Shown here: positions 9,617-19,349 of the stretch, one piece after another
How the letters are laid out: each line of letters starts with the position of its first letter
Position numbering within the stretch: the first letter of the stretch is position 1
DNA from: Hahella ganghwensis DSM 17046
GTDB lineage: Bacteria; Pseudomonadota; Gammaproteobacteria; Pseudomonadales; Oleiphilaceae
Assembly (NCBI RefSeq): GCF_000376785.1
Contig: NZ_AQXX01000126.1
Location: 47,155-111,154 of the forward strand
Direction: 5' to 3'
Length of the DNA stretch: 64,000 nucleotides
Notes under the pieces: model-generated
The model's database searches: none
What the model was told of the DNA's origin: nothing
The model's input: the letters and a program-made list of their open reading frames with translations, nothing else
Program-made: the position numbers and the translations under genes

Positions 9617-10495
9617 CTATTCTTTATATTTTTCCGCAAAATCCAGTAACTGCTGTTCCTGCGGATCAGTTACGGTTTCCAGCCAATATCGGAAACCGCT
9701 GTAGCTCACCAGGAGCAAAGCAGCCACCACAGAGGCGATCACCCAAATGGGAATGAACTCAAGAATGCGTTTTTTCTGCTGCGAGGACCCCATCCAACGT
9801 GGAGATAATTCACGCTCAAATTCTCCTCTCTGCATCTGAATCATTCTGGACAGATTGTCGCGAATGGTTTCCAAATGATCCCGACCACGCGGATCCAGCT
9901 TGTACTTCCCTTCAAAGCCGAGACTGAGGCAGACATATATCAGTTCGATCAGGTCAATATATTTGGCTGGTGCAGCTTGCACTCTATCCAGAATAAGGAA
10001 GACCTTCTCCCCCCCAAATGTTTCGTTATGAAATGTGCTCAGAAGTGACGCCCTGGCCCAGCCGACCTCAGCACCCCACGGGGTATTGAGGACAGCCTCA
10101 TCAAGTGCTGCGCATAAGATGTAGCGGGCAGACAACGTAATATCCGCAGCAACCCCCTTTGCCTGTGCCTTTTTCTCAAAACCTTTGATCGCTGTAACGA
10201 CTTGGGAACGGAGTTGACTAGCGTTCTGAACTTGGACAGTCTGACGAATTTCGCCTAGAAGGGCGACCAATTCTGTGGCACTGGCAATCAGTGGGTTTAA
10301 CCCCTGATCAATATCCATTGCCTGCCCGCCCCCCTGAGGCATGGACATCGGTGACGGCGCGGCCTGTTGCGGTTGAGCAGGCGCGGGTCTGGACTGAGGC
10401 TGAGGACGACCGCCAGGTATGGGGACGATGACTGTTCGATCATCTCCTCCCCCAGGACGTCCGCCAAAAAATGTCTTATCGGAATCATTGCTCAT
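9617..10495 (-). CDS. tssL: T6SS membrane complex protein TssL (DotU), short form
   Basis: A 292-residue protein. Residues 1 to about 65 are rich in Pro, Gln and Gly. The DotU domain follows (NPLIASATELVALLGEIR, then CAALDEAVLNTPWG). One C-terminal span (about 250-272) leaves only a short periplasmic tail. There is no OmpA-like peptidoglycan-binding extension, which many TssL proteins carry, so wall anchoring must come from elsewhere. The LysM lipoprotein encoded nearby is a candidate. The gene starts 4 bp after the tssK stop, which suggests coupled translation. Confidence 0.94.
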   Translation of the reverse strand: MSNDSDKTFFGGRPGGGDDRTVIVPIPGGRPQPQSRPAPAQPQQAAPSPMSMPQGGGQAMDIDQGLNPLIASATELVALLGEIRQTVQVQNASQLRSQVVTAIKGFEKKAQAKGVAADITLSARYILCAALDEAVLNTPWGAEVGWARASLLSTFHNETFGGEKVFLILDRVQAAPAKYIDLIELIYVCLSLGFEGKYKLDPRGRDHLETIRDNLSRMIQMQRGEFERELSPRWMGSSQQKKRILEFIPIWVIASVVAALLLVSYSGFRYWLETVTDPQEQQLLDFAEKYKE

Positions 10496-10499
10496 GATA

Positions 10500-11834
10500 T
10501 TAATCTCTGATTGCCCAGAACTCCATTTCCAACCCTGGGAAGTCCGCCCCTATGTGCAGAGCAAATCCACTGGACTTGGCCAACTCGCGCCAAAAATCGC
10601 TTCCCCTGTCCAACTGGAAGTAGGTAAAACCGGCATGATAGGGGATCTGTCTCGGTGTTACTGGAAGCACCTGCAGCCCAATACCCGGCAACTGTGCATT
10701 GACCAGATCCCGAATTTTTTCCACAGGAGCAATTTTCACCTGACTCGGGAACCTTGAACGCAGTTGATCCGGTTTCATGTGTGCTTTCACTGCCAGAATA
10801 AAAGACGCTTTGTCGACCAACGAATGGTCCTTGATAGGCGAAACATGAATACCGTATTTTCTTTCTACCAGCTCAAGAGTGACGGCCGAAGTTTCACTGA
10901 CAGTGCTCATGTACTGATTCAATAGCTGCAGCAGCGGGTTAAAGCACACTTCCGGACTGTCATGATCATACTGAGGCAGTTCAGGTGGCCTTCTCTGTTG
11001 ACTGGTAAAAGTAGCCAACTCTCCCGCCAATTGCAGGAGCTCACCATACATAACAACCGGATGCATGGGCCTGACCTGAGCCAGATGCAACAACCAGGGT
11101 TCAACTCGGTTAGCCATTTGTAACATCATGAAATCAGCGATTTCAGAAGTACCCTGTCGGCCACTGTCCCTGATCCGTCCGGCCAGTGCTTCGGCCCGCA
11201 GATTCAGACTGCCTGCCACTTCATTCAGTACACCACTGAGTTTTGGGTGGCTGCGAACATCGAGTAACGGGGGAATAAATGCAGAATCCAGAATAATCTC
11301 GCCGTCATCCCTGGTTTCAACGATTCTGGCAATTGGTAAGGTAGTGAAGCCACTTCGATCTTCTTTTTCAAGAAGCAGGCGAAGATTGTGTTTTCCCACC
11401 TGAATTTTAGCGCTATCACTATGTTCGGAAGTTGAGTCAAATGTCTCAATTTCCATAGCATCAAAACGCACCAAAGACTGGGCATTGTCACCCAGCCGAG
11501 TATCATTGGCTCCTTGCCTTTTCACAGGTAAAGACAGGTAAACCGTTTGATTTTGCAGGCCTTTGCCTGGTTCCAGGATATCCAGGTTGACTTCATAACC
11601 AGGAATATTGACCGGAGTCCCGTCAGGAAAAATACAACGACACCGATTAATGGCAAACTTACCCAGTTTTAAAAGGGCTGTATCTATCTCAAGATCATCA
11701 AACCCCCAGTAAAACATACTCAGAGGACGGACTCTCGCCTCCAACAGGCTTTCATGATACCGGTCTTGCTGCTGATAATGCTGTGGACGGAGAAACATGC
11801 CCTCCGTCCAGACCACGCGATTTTCAAAGGACAT
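10500..11834 (-). CDS. tssK: T6SS baseplate protein TssK
   Basis: A 444-residue cytoplasmic protein beginning with the family signature VVWTEGMFLRPQHYQQQD. TssK trimers connect the baseplate to the TssJLM membrane complex, and the C-terminal domain contacts TssL and TssM. Length and order (tssJ-tssK-tssL) are the usual ones. It begins 14 bp after the tssJ stop. No anomalies were seen. Confidence 0.96.
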   Translation of the reverse strand: MSFENRVVWTEGMFLRPQHYQQQDRYHESLLEARVRPLSMFYWGFDDLEIDTALLKLGKFAINRCRCIFPDGTPVNIPGYEVNLDILEPGKGLQNQTVYLSLPVKRQGANDTRLGDNAQSLVRFDAMEIETFDSTSEHSDSAKIQVGKHNLRLLLEKEDRSGFTTLPIARIVETRDDGEIILDSAFIPPLLDVRSHPKLSGVLNEVAGSLNLRAEALAGRIRDSGRQGTSEIADFMMLQMANRVEPWLLHLAQVRPMHPVVMYGELLQLAGELATFTSQQRRPPELPQYDHDSPEVCFNPLLQLLNQYMSTVSETSAVTLELVERKYGIHVSPIKDHSLVDKASFILAVKAHMKPDQLRSRFPSQVKIAPVEKIRDLVNAQLPGIGLQVLPVTPRQIPYHAGFTYFQLDRGSDFWRELAKSSGFALHIGADFPGLEMEFWAIRD

Positions 11835-11848
11835 GCAATTTCCCCGGA

Positions 11849-12328
11849 CTAATCTTCATAGCGCATGCTAAGGCGATCGATAAACACTCGAAACTTGTTC
11901 CCTGTATGCGCATCTACAGGTATCACGATTTTGGTGGAGGCATCTTCATAGCGAATAAACTCGGCCATGATCCCGATATAGCGAGTACGATCATCGATCA
12001 CCAGCGACTCCGTACGAACCTCTCCGGGGGTAAATTCCTTGAACTTGGTGGTAAAAATCAGGTCACGCCCCAAAACGGAATCTGGATCCTGATACAGTGC
12101 AATAAAATCTTCCTGCTCAAACTGTCTTTCATTTTCCAAAGCATAAAAGTTCAGAATAATGGGAGACGCACGCCCATCTTCATTGGGGTTGATATCCGTC
12201 GCAGAGCGAATATCAAGAGTCACCGTCGTGTCGCGACCCACCACTTCGCCGACGGTAGAACACCCCGCCATCAAAACAATTAACATGCCCGCAAAGATGG
12301 GAAAGAACGTTTGCTTAAGGCATTTCAT
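11849..12328 (-). CDS. tssJ: T6SS outer-membrane lipoprotein TssJ
   Basis: The protein starts at MKCLKQTFF and has a lipoprotein signal with LMAGC, so the mature protein is tethered to the outer membrane and captures the periplasmic end of TssM. About 159 residues, normal for TssJ. The start at 12328 is preferred because GGAGG lies 9 bases upstream and the signal peptide begins right there. The frame is open further upstream, but that extension (to 12400) would place polar residues before the signal. The C-terminal region is a beta-sandwich type sequence (ESLVIDDRTRYIGIMAEF). Confidence 0.92.
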   Translation of the reverse strand: MKCLKQTFFPIFAGMLIVLMAGCSTVGEVVGRDTTVTLDIRSATDINPNEDGRASPIILNFYALENERQFEQEDFIALYQDPDSVLGRDLIFTTKFKEFTPGEVRTESLVIDDRTRYIGIMAEFIRYEDASTKIVIPVDAHTGNKFRVFIDRLSMRYED

Positions 12329-12553
12329 GCCGAATTTACCTCCACAAGAATTACCAGGACCTCCGACCCGATGAGTGTCCTTCACCGCAAAATACGGCAA
12401 TGGGCAGCTATCAAAAGCCTTTCGATCCTATTCGTTTTCGTTAACCAACTTTCTGCCGAAACTTACAAATACTCCACTAAAACACCCGCCGTCGCCGGCC
12501 TGAAGGCGGATGTCAGGAATAAGCGTAGAGTATAAAAACAGGTTTGCCGAAAA

Positions 12554-12581
12554 GCCTTATGAATATCATTATTGATAAGGC
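12554..12581 (-). terminator. Weak hairpin after fha
   Basis: GCCTTAT and ATAAGGC pair around a 14-base loop just after the fha stop, followed on the minus strand by four T residues. It might lower transcription into tssJ but is too weak to call a real terminator. The rest of the 182-bp fha-tssJ gap shows nothing. Confidence 0.25.
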
Positions 12582-12582
12582 G

Positions 12583-14493
12583 TTATTTGCGGCGCTTTCC
12601 CTTCAATTCATTGAAACTCCTTTCATAATGTTCTGCGAAGGTCTCCCCAAACAAATTCCGAAAGGTCTTTTCAGGGTCCTCGTTAAGCTCTTCATAGTAA
12701 TCCTGATAGGCTTCCCAGTTTTTGCCCGCGCCACCGAAAAGCGATTTCCCGCGCCCTCGTGAAAACCTTTTTTCCAGCCTTTCAGGACTAAAGTGATTCA
12801 TCAACTGGTCATAAGCACCACGAATTCCATTGAACAGTGCCAACTGATGATCTGAGATATCAGCAAATGCCTCCGTTGTCGAATCAATGGCGGACAGATA
12901 GGCCTTCCCTTGCTTGGCAAAGAGATTTTCCAGAGCATCTTCGGGAGACAACGAAAACTTCAGAGGATTATTCTCCGCTGCCTGAATCATGGTCAGATTC
13001 ATGCGGAATTCATTCTTAATCGTCTGCCGAGCCCGCAACGCCTGCATGAGACCTTCAACCGCCACTTTGACAACTTCAGCCACCACAGGTGTCAACTGTT
13101 TCAGCTGTTCGTCATTCATTCCAGCCAGTCCAAGAGCCTGCGCCAGATTCATGGCCTGCTCAGGTGTCACTCCTGGCTTGGCTTTTACTGACTCAGACTT
13201 CCCTTTCTCAGATACCGCTTTCTGGGTAGCAGAAGGCTTGGGCACGTCAGGCTGCTTAACCGGTTCATTTAGCAGGTCAGTCAGACTTGCCTCCACCTCA
13301 GAAGGCGTAGCTTTAGGCTGCGTGGGTTTCGGCTTCTGCGCTTCATCAGACTTGGCCGAAATGGGGATTTCCTGAGACGCTCCTGGTCCACGGCCACCCG
13401 GAAATGACGCATCTCTTTGCTCCTGCCGCCAAGGACTCTTGCCAGGTATCGGCGTAGCATCCGGTAACTCGGCTCCAAATTTTGCCTCCAGCAAGCTATC
13501 ACTCAGCGGATCACGTTGAGGCGTTGATGTCTTAGGATTTTCTTCTGGCTGCTCTGGAGCCTCAAAAAAGTTATCCGCCACTGGTGTAGGCTCAGGACTG
13601 TTGGATAACTCATGCTCCGGCGTATTCACCAGATCCAGCAGAGAACCGGCATCTTTCACAGACGGCTTAGGTGGCGGAGGCGGAGTCGTTGGCTTGGCCG
13701 GTGACTGTCTCTGGGGTACTTTCCCCGTATTAGGATTCGGACGGGCAGGACGTTTTGGCGAAGCTGATTGTATCAATGATTTATCCCAATCATCAGGTAT
13801 GATTCCGGGAACATCCAATCTGCCACCGTCCATAAATCCGCCCTCGGGCAAATTGCCCTCCGGTGCGTCCTGTGCTCCGATACCAGCATCAATACCCAGA
13901 CCAAGATCGGACATCGGACTGGACTCCCCCTTGCCAAGAGCGGCCAGGGGATCAAGCTCCTTGTCAGCATTGATCAGACTGTCATCCGCACCTTTACTGT
14001 CGGGTATCACCGGCTTAGGTGTCTCTGGTGCTTTGGGCTCACTTGGCTCCAGCCATTTGTCCAGATCATCCAGAGCAGCACCGGGTTCAGGCGTAACACT
14101 CAATGAATCATAGCCGCTTAGGGTGGCACTCACCGAAGTCGTATCGGCGTCGCTTCCAGCCTGACGGGCACCATGATCTGTCACCACTTCCAGTACAAAG
14201 GGCCCCATTAAAATCTGGTCGCCATTCGATAATGGTGTGGGTTGCCCTTTCACCAGAGCCTGGCTCAGGTTGTTCAGGAAGGTACCATTGGTACTCTGAT
14301 CAACGATCTCGAACTTTTGCCCTGTGAACTGAATCTTCGCATGTAACGAAGAAACGTAACGATTAACATCAGGCAAGGCAAAAGTGTTTGTTGCCGCCCT
14401 GCCGATAGTCGCCCCGGACTCGTCGACCGTCAGCATTTTGCCGGTCATTTCACTCTCTGGGGGACATTGAACCACTTTCAGTTTGATTTGCAT
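12583..14493 (-). CDS. tagH: T6SS FHA-domain protein (TagH/Fha/ImpI)
   Basis: A 636-residue protein. The N-terminal FHA domain (about 25-105; GRAATNTF, SLHAKI, STNGTFLNN) binds phosphothreonine. A long Pro/Ser/Lys-rich linker (about 110-420) follows, then a C-terminal domain (about 440-630) typical of T6SS FHA proteins (ALRARQTIKNEFRMNLTMIQ; FNGIRGAYDQLMNHFSPERL). In the known pathway PpkA phosphorylates Fha to trigger assembly and PppA reverses it. Kinase and phosphatase are both encoded in this locus. It is the first gene of the leftward T6SS operon, so its upstream region should carry the operon promoter. Confidence 0.93.
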   Translation of the reverse strand: MQIKLKVVQCPPESEMTGKMLTVDESGATIGRAATNTFALPDVNRYVSSLHAKIQFTGQKFEIVDQSTNGTFLNNLSQALVKGQPTPLSNGDQILMGPFVLEVVTDHGARQAGSDADTTSVSATLSGYDSLSVTPEPGAALDDLDKWLEPSEPKAPETPKPVIPDSKGADDSLINADKELDPLAALGKGESSPMSDLGLGIDAGIGAQDAPEGNLPEGGFMDGGRLDVPGIIPDDWDKSLIQSASPKRPARPNPNTGKVPQRQSPAKPTTPPPPPKPSVKDAGSLLDLVNTPEHELSNSPEPTPVADNFFEAPEQPEENPKTSTPQRDPLSDSLLEAKFGAELPDATPIPGKSPWRQEQRDASFPGGRGPGASQEIPISAKSDEAQKPKPTQPKATPSEVEASLTDLLNEPVKQPDVPKPSATQKAVSEKGKSESVKAKPGVTPEQAMNLAQALGLAGMNDEQLKQLTPVVAEVVKVAVEGLMQALRARQTIKNEFRMNLTMIQAAENNPLKFSLSPEDALENLFAKQGKAYLSAIDSTTEAFADISDHQLALFNGIRGAYDQLMNHFSPERLEKRFSRGRGKSLFGGAGKNWEAYQDYYEELNEDPEKTFRNLFGETFAEHYERSFNELKGKRRK

Positions 14494-15085
14494 GATATTT
14501 CTTGCGCGATGATGCAGCTGTAGGATAAAGAAACTTCAGTTAGATTAACGAATTATCTGAACCAGTTAAAGTTTAGTTAAAGCCAGGTGATGCTTCTGTC
14601 GTTTCTTTGTACAATCTAATAAAGCGTCAGCACTCCCCTAACACCTCCAAAAACCAGGCCGGCAGACCTACAGACACGAAATCCGATATTTTCAAGTCTG
14701 ATAAGCTTAGTTCCTTTGAAGGATTTATGCCTTTTTAATTTCCTTTCATATTAAATTTTCCTTCAACAGCAACCAATCCGATAAATCAGGCAAGTTTCAA
14801 AAAAAATATTACACTTATTATAACGATCTAATTGGCAGGTAGGAGCGCGACTCAATGATAAACCATCACCTAAAGCAATATACAGAGCGCCGCCCACCCA
14901 TAGCTGCAACTAACAACACTTACTAGACAATGCGCTTTTTAGAACAAATTAACCTCGACACATGGCTGTTAATCACAGGAATTGTATCCAGAACCATGAA
15001 AAACTCCGATCACCGGTGCGAAGTCTGCTACCGGAACCTGCCTTTTTTCAGAAGATAGAATCCTCTGGTCCGGCAAGGAATTCCA
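14494..15085. other. Divergent intergenic region between T6SS operon and receiver-TPR gene
   Basis: These 592 bp must hold the promoter of the leftward T6SS operon and that of the rightward response regulator. The stretch is AT-rich around 14700-14830. No clear sigma-54 or sigma-70 site, operator palindrome or small gene could be singled out. An open frame on the minus strand (14969-15445) is mostly antisense to the response regulator and is not supported. Confidence 0.4.
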
Positions 15086-16714
15086 ATGAGCAAACTGTTT
15101 AAGACATACCAGAAGAAGAAGTTCCTGATAGTAGACGACTTCGATAATTTCATTTTTTCCATGAAACAGATGCTCAGGCGACTCGGTGCCGAAAATATCG
15201 AGAGCGCAAGGAACGGTCGGGAAGCGATTCAGAGATGTATCGCCAACCACTATGACATTGTGTTCTGCGACTACAACATGGGCGACAATAAAAACGGTCA
15301 ACAGGTTCTGGAAGAGCTTCGATATCGAAAGCTTCTGAAGAATACCGATATTTTTTTCCTGGTCAGCGCAGAAACAGCCAAAGAAATGGTCATGGGGGCG
15401 CTGGAATATCAACCGGACGGCTACATCACCAAGCCCATCACTCAATCCCTGCTGGAAAACCGTCTGGACCGCCTAGTAGATCAGAAAGAGACGCTTCAGG
15501 ATGTCTATCGGGCCATGGACCAGGAAGACTTTACAAAAGCCATCAGCCTGTGTAACCAGCACCTGAAAAACAACAGTAAATATCGCTCACTCATTCTAAA
15601 GTTACAGGCCAGTCTTTTTTTCATCAGTGGTGACTATGCCCACGCCAAAAAGCTTTATGAAGACATTATTGCCAAGCGGCCTCTGGACTGGGCCAGACTT
15701 GGCCTGGGCAAAGTACTCGTTCAGGAAGGCAATCCCAAAGAAGCCTGCGAAGTTTTTGAATATTTAATTCAGGAGCAGCCGGAACTCACTGAAGCCTATG
15801 ACTGGCTGGCCAAAGCTCAGAAGCAGCTAGGCAAGAACCAACAAGCCCAGACCACGCTTGAATCGGCCGTTTCCATTTCACCAAGAGCCCTGCTCAGACA
15901 AAAAGAGCTGGCGCAGATTAGCCATACAAATCACGATCTGGCAACAGCGGCCAAGGCCTATCGGCACTCCAGCAAACTCAGTGAGAATTCCTGCTATGAG
16001 ACTCCCGAACTGCATTTAGACTATGTTCGCTGCCTTTCCGACTACTCTCAGGGAGATAACTCACCGGAAGGGCAAAAACTTGCTGACGAAGCCAGCCGGG
16101 CACTAACCAAAATCCGCGAAAAGTATAAAGATGAGAAACAGGTTCAGTTGCAATCCCGACTAGTGGAAGCGAGAGTTCTTGCCGGACAGAATAAAGACAG
16201 CGACAGTAAAAAGATTCTTCAAACTGCGCAAAAACTTTACGAAACAATGGAAGAGACGACGCCGGAACTGACCCTCGAAATGGCAGAAACGCTGTACGCA
16301 CTTGACGATTCAGATCAAGCCGGAAGCCTCCTGCGTAAACTCGCAGAGGAGCACCCTGAAAACGCGCAATTACTGCATCGGATTGAAGAACTCCAGGATG
16401 AACCTGTCAGCCTCAAACAACGCATCAAGGCCCGGGAATTTAACCGTGAAGGTATTCAGCACTACGAAAAAGGTGATTTCGGCTCAGCCCTGGAAGCTTT
16501 CAAAAATGCCATGGAAATCACTCCTCTGCATGTCGGACTAAACTTAAACCTGCTGCAGACGATTATTAAGCTTCACAGCCGGAAACCAAGCCAGGACCCT
16601 GAGATCAGCCGATTACTGAAAATGTGCTTTGACCGTCTGTCCGCATTGACTCCCGATCATCGCCAATACAGGCGCTACCAGCACTTACTTGAGCGATATA
16701 AGGCCAATTCCTGA
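15086..16714 (+). CDS. Response regulator with TPR output region
   Basis: A 542-residue protein. Residues 11-130 form a receiver domain with the acidic pair Asp17/Asp18, phospho-acceptor Asp62 (VFCDYNMG), Ser94 and Lys116. The rest is helical with TPR-like repeats (about 140-260 and 430-540), so the output is protein binding rather than DNA binding. The ATG has AAGGA 8 bases upstream. A small histidine-kinase-like gene follows 75 bp later on the same strand, its likely partner. Lying next to the T6SS operon it could tune secretion or an unrelated response. No direct evidence decides this. Confidence 0.85.
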   Translation: MSKLFKTYQKKKFLIVDDFDNFIFSMKQMLRRLGAENIESARNGREAIQRCIANHYDIVFCDYNMGDNKNGQQVLEELRYRKLLKNTDIFFLVSAETAKEMVMGALEYQPDGYITKPITQSLLENRLDRLVDQKETLQDVYRAMDQEDFTKAISLCNQHLKNNSKYRSLILKLQASLFFISGDYAHAKKLYEDIIAKRPLDWARLGLGKVLVQEGNPKEACEVFEYLIQEQPELTEAYDWLAKAQKQLGKNQQAQTTLESAVSISPRALLRQKELAQISHTNHDLATAAKAYRHSSKLSENSCYETPELHLDYVRCLSDYSQGDNSPEGQKLADEASRALTKIREKYKDEKQVQLQSRLVEARVLAGQNKDSDSKKILQTAQKLYETMEETTPELTLEMAETLYALDDSDQAGSLLRKLAEEHPENAQLLHRIEELQDEPVSLKQRIKAREFNREGIQHYEKGDFGSALEAFKNAMEITPLHVGLNLNLLQTIIKLHSRKPSQDPEISRLLKMCFDRLSALTPDHRQYRRYQHLLERYKANS

Positions 16715-16789
16715 AAATCGACGGCAATAAACTATAGTGTCACGAACCGAGAACAAACCGAAGTAACCTGACAGATAAGTGGTCCCAAT

Positions 16790-17482
16790 ATGCCTGACAA
16801 CGCCAACCCCCTAGACTTCAACTTCATCATGGCCTCCAGTGTCCATGACATAAAAAATTCCCTGAGCATGCTGCTGCATTCATTGGACGAAGTCAGTCAG
16901 GAAGTGAACGAGCTACAACTACCTGTGGCAGACAGAATGGCGACCCTTCAGTATGAGGCTGCACGGGTGAACAACGACCTGGTCCAGCTTCTCAGCCTGT
17001 ACAAAATGGAAAATGAGGCTCTGCGACCACATATTGACGAGCACTTCCTGAACGATTTCCTTGAAGAACATGTTGCTCGCTATCACCCACTGTTCAAGGT
17101 GAAAGATATGAGATGCGACGTGGAGTGCGACGATTCTCTCAGCGGATACTTTGACCGGGACCTGATCAGCGGTGTCATCAACAACACCCTGGCAAATGCC
17201 ATTCGCTACAGCCATGACGCCATTTGTGTCTCGGCATTTCGGGAAAGTGGCGGTTTAACAATCATGGTAGAGGACGACGGCGGTGGATTCCCGGTAAACA
17301 TGCTAGAACAACCAGGCAATATGACAGAAGGCGTCGACTTCGAATCAGGTAGCACTCACCTAGGGCTTTATTTCGCTTATAGAATTGCCACTTTGCACAC
17401 CCAAAACGGCCAAACGGGCTATATTGAGCTCAGCAACGACAGCCGCCTGGGTGGCGGAACCTTCAAACTCCACCTTCCCTGA
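16790..17482 (+). CDS. Sensorless histidine kinase-like protein
   Basis: A 230-residue protein with a phospho-acceptor-like box (SVHDIKNSLSMLLHSL, His at about 19) and an HATPase domain with an N box (NNTLANAIRYS) and G boxes (EDDGGGFPV; HLGLYFA). There is no membrane span or sensor domain, so signal input must come from a partner. It most likely works with the preceding receiver-TPR protein, either phosphorylating or dephosphorylating it. The spacing suggests one operon. Confidence 0.82.
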   Translation: MPDNANPLDFNFIMASSVHDIKNSLSMLLHSLDEVSQEVNELQLPVADRMATLQYEAARVNNDLVQLLSLYKMENEALRPHIDEHFLNDFLEEHVARYHPLFKVKDMRCDVECDDSLSGYFDRDLISGVINNTLANAIRYSHDAICVSAFRESGGLTIMVEDDGGGFPVNMLEQPGNMTEGVDFESGSTHLGLYFAYRIATLHTQNGQTGYIELSNDSRLGGGTFKLHLP

Positions 17483-17514
17483 GGCGCTTGAAGAGAGTAA
17501 CCCGGTGACTCGAC

Positions 17515-18162
17515 CTAGCTGCGGACAAATCCGGCCAAACGGTTAAGCCAGAGCATTAATTCCGGCGCTATATCGGTAACAAGGTCCGGGTCGGCAATCT
17601 GGAGCATTTTTATATGGCCGTAGAGAGTTGCATCGGCATAAGTGGGCTGATCACCAAACAGGAAAGCCTGCCTGCTCAAAGTCTCAAGCGTCGGCCTTAC
17701 CAGGCTGCGCGCCTTGCCGACCAACTCACCGCTTTGCCTTTCCCACTGATCCACACACCCTTCTCCAAACTTGCGCTCTTTGATATAGGTGAAAAAGGCT
17801 TTCTCCTGTACCGATTTAAATCTTTGCCTGATGCCAGGCGAAGCCAGACGAAACAGAACATCTTCCAAGGTACTATCGCACCAATCCGCATAAGCCCAGA
17901 TGGGCCCCTGCCAGGGAGACGGCGTTAGCCTTTCAGCATTCTCTCCCGATAAAAGAGACTTGCATATCACTCTGGAATCCTTCAGAACACTTCCGTCGTC
18001 CATCATCAAAACCGGAACCTGGATGTAACCGCCGGTGAGAGTGATCAGCTTGCTGCGGTCCAGAAACGGCACTTCTTCGATGCTATATTTCAGACCCAAC
18101 AGATCCAACACCATTTGCACTTTTCGGGCATAGCAACTGTAGTCGAACCTATAAAGTTTCAT
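17515..18162 (-). CDS. Glutathione S-transferase family protein
   Basis: A 215-residue protein. The N-terminal thioredoxin-fold half has CYARKV in place of a CPxC-type motif, the cis-proline segment IQVPVL and DSRVI at the glutathione gamma-glutamyl site (usually E/D-S). The C-terminal half is helical with the conserved YADATLYGHI aspartate of the N-capping box. Substrate unknown. The ATG is preceded by GGAGGAGGATACT, a strong ribosome site. Downstream neighbours are convergent. Confidence 0.85.
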   Translation of the reverse strand: MKLYRFDYSCYARKVQMVLDLLGLKYSIEEVPFLDRSKLITLTGGYIQVPVLMMDDGSVLKDSRVICKSLLSGENAERLTPSPWQGPIWAYADWCDSTLEDVLFRLASPGIRQRFKSVQEKAFFTYIKERKFGEGCVDQWERQSGELVGKARSLVRPTLETLSRQAFLFGDQPTYADATLYGHIKMLQIADPDLVTDIAPELMLWLNRLAGFVRS

Positions 18163-18226
18163 AGTATCCTCCTCCTATTGCTTGTGTTGACTCCATTTGC
18201 TTGCGTTGATCCCTTGTTTACTTTTT

Positions 18227-19003
18227 TCAGTTAAGGCAACACTTCTTGTACTTCTTACCACTGCCACAGGGGCATGCGTCATTTCGGCCAATTTTGGGCT
18301 CCTGCCTGATCTGCGGGTCACTATGGTAATATACCGCCAACCCATTCCCGGCTCTCATATAGGCAGTCAGATAATCGCCAATCACCTCATAACTATCCCT
18401 GAGTTGCTGCCGAAAATCATCGACTTCAGCAGCCGAGTCTTTTTCAAGAACATCCAGCGCAGCGTCCACATCCACCAGAATCTTGAAAAGGCCAACAACA
18501 TCATCCAGATCATGAGAAAGTTTTTCGTAGGATACCGGGTCTCGATGATAGGCTTGCGACAAGGCGTCCATCCATTGCGGCTCAAGCCATTCATCCGCCA
18601 GCAGTATTCCCTCACACCATTGTTCAAAGGCCCGCCTTTCCTCGACATCCCAACTGAACTCATAATCATCAGAAAGCTGGTAAACACCTTCTGCAGTCTG
18701 CTTTTCAATGACGGCGTACATGTGCTCAAGCAGTTGACCAACTTCCTGACCACCATCCACTTCAAAGGCCTCATCCTCCCCCAGCACCACCTGCAACCAG
18801 TCTGACGTCTGGACATCCTGTGGACAACAGGCTACAGCAAACAGAAACCCTTCGGTTTGATAAAGGTTTAGAGTATTGTGGGCACGATCCGGGTGCCCCA
18901 GGTACGTACGTAACGTTTCTCTATCAACAGCCTGAAATACCTGCCCCTCTATCTTTCCTGGAGTCTGTGTTTGCGGTGCCTCTGTTGTAGTTTTAACTTC
19001 CAT
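18227..19003 (-). CDS. UPF0149/YecA-like protein with SEC-C zinc motif
   Basis: A 258-residue cytoplasmic protein. The C-terminal 20 residues form a SEC-C motif ([13 protein letters not shown]) that binds zinc, as at the C-terminus of SecA. The preceding part (about 45-210) is acidic and helical, in the style of YecA/YgfB proteins. The function of the family is not settled. SEC-C suggests contact with ribosomes or a chaperone. The gene is followed by the GST gene on the same strand with a 64-bp gap. Confidence 0.8.
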   Translation of the reverse strand: MEVKTTTEAPQTQTPGKIEGQVFQAVDRETLRTYLGHPDRAHNTLNLYQTEGFLFAVACCPQDVQTSDWLQVVLGEDEAFEVDGGQEVGQLLEHMYAVIEKQTAEGVYQLSDDYEFSWDVEERRAFEQWCEGILLADEWLEPQWMDALSQAYHRDPVSYEKLSHDLDDVVGLFKILVDVDAALDVLEKDSAAEVDDFRQQLRDSYEVIGDYLTAYMRAGNGLAVYYHSDPQIRQEPKIGRNDACPCGSGKKYKKCCLN

Positions 19004-19349
19004 ACAACAATCCCGCTAAAAAATTGATATTACCTATATAGTAGTCTTCAGAGCCCAGGGAAGCGATAGCAAAACCTACTATTTAACAGCATTTAATGAA
19101 GCAATTCACCAATATAGCGAAGCTTGCGTTAAGCCTCCCCCGACACCTGACTACTAATTAGACTAATTGCCTATTAGCTATTCACCACCACTGATTTAGT
19201 CTTTTTAGATGTGAGTAGAAGGAACCCACAGGCTAAAAAATAACAACATCGCGCAAGTCCCAGGGATCATAGACGGATCAGGCGAGATTTGGCGATATCC
19301 CACTCAAATACCCAACGTCCTACAAAAAACAAGAATGAGGGTCACAATA
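19004..19349. other. Divergent intergenic region
   Basis: About 345 bp between the SEC-C protein gene (leftward) and the binding-protein gene (rightward). It is AT-rich near 19010-19220. I see no clear promoter boxes, inverted repeats or small gene. Confidence 0.4.

Noticed and set aside
14969..15445. 158-codon open frame on the minus strand
   Set aside because: It is antisense to the conserved receiver domain at 15086 and shows no recognisable domain.
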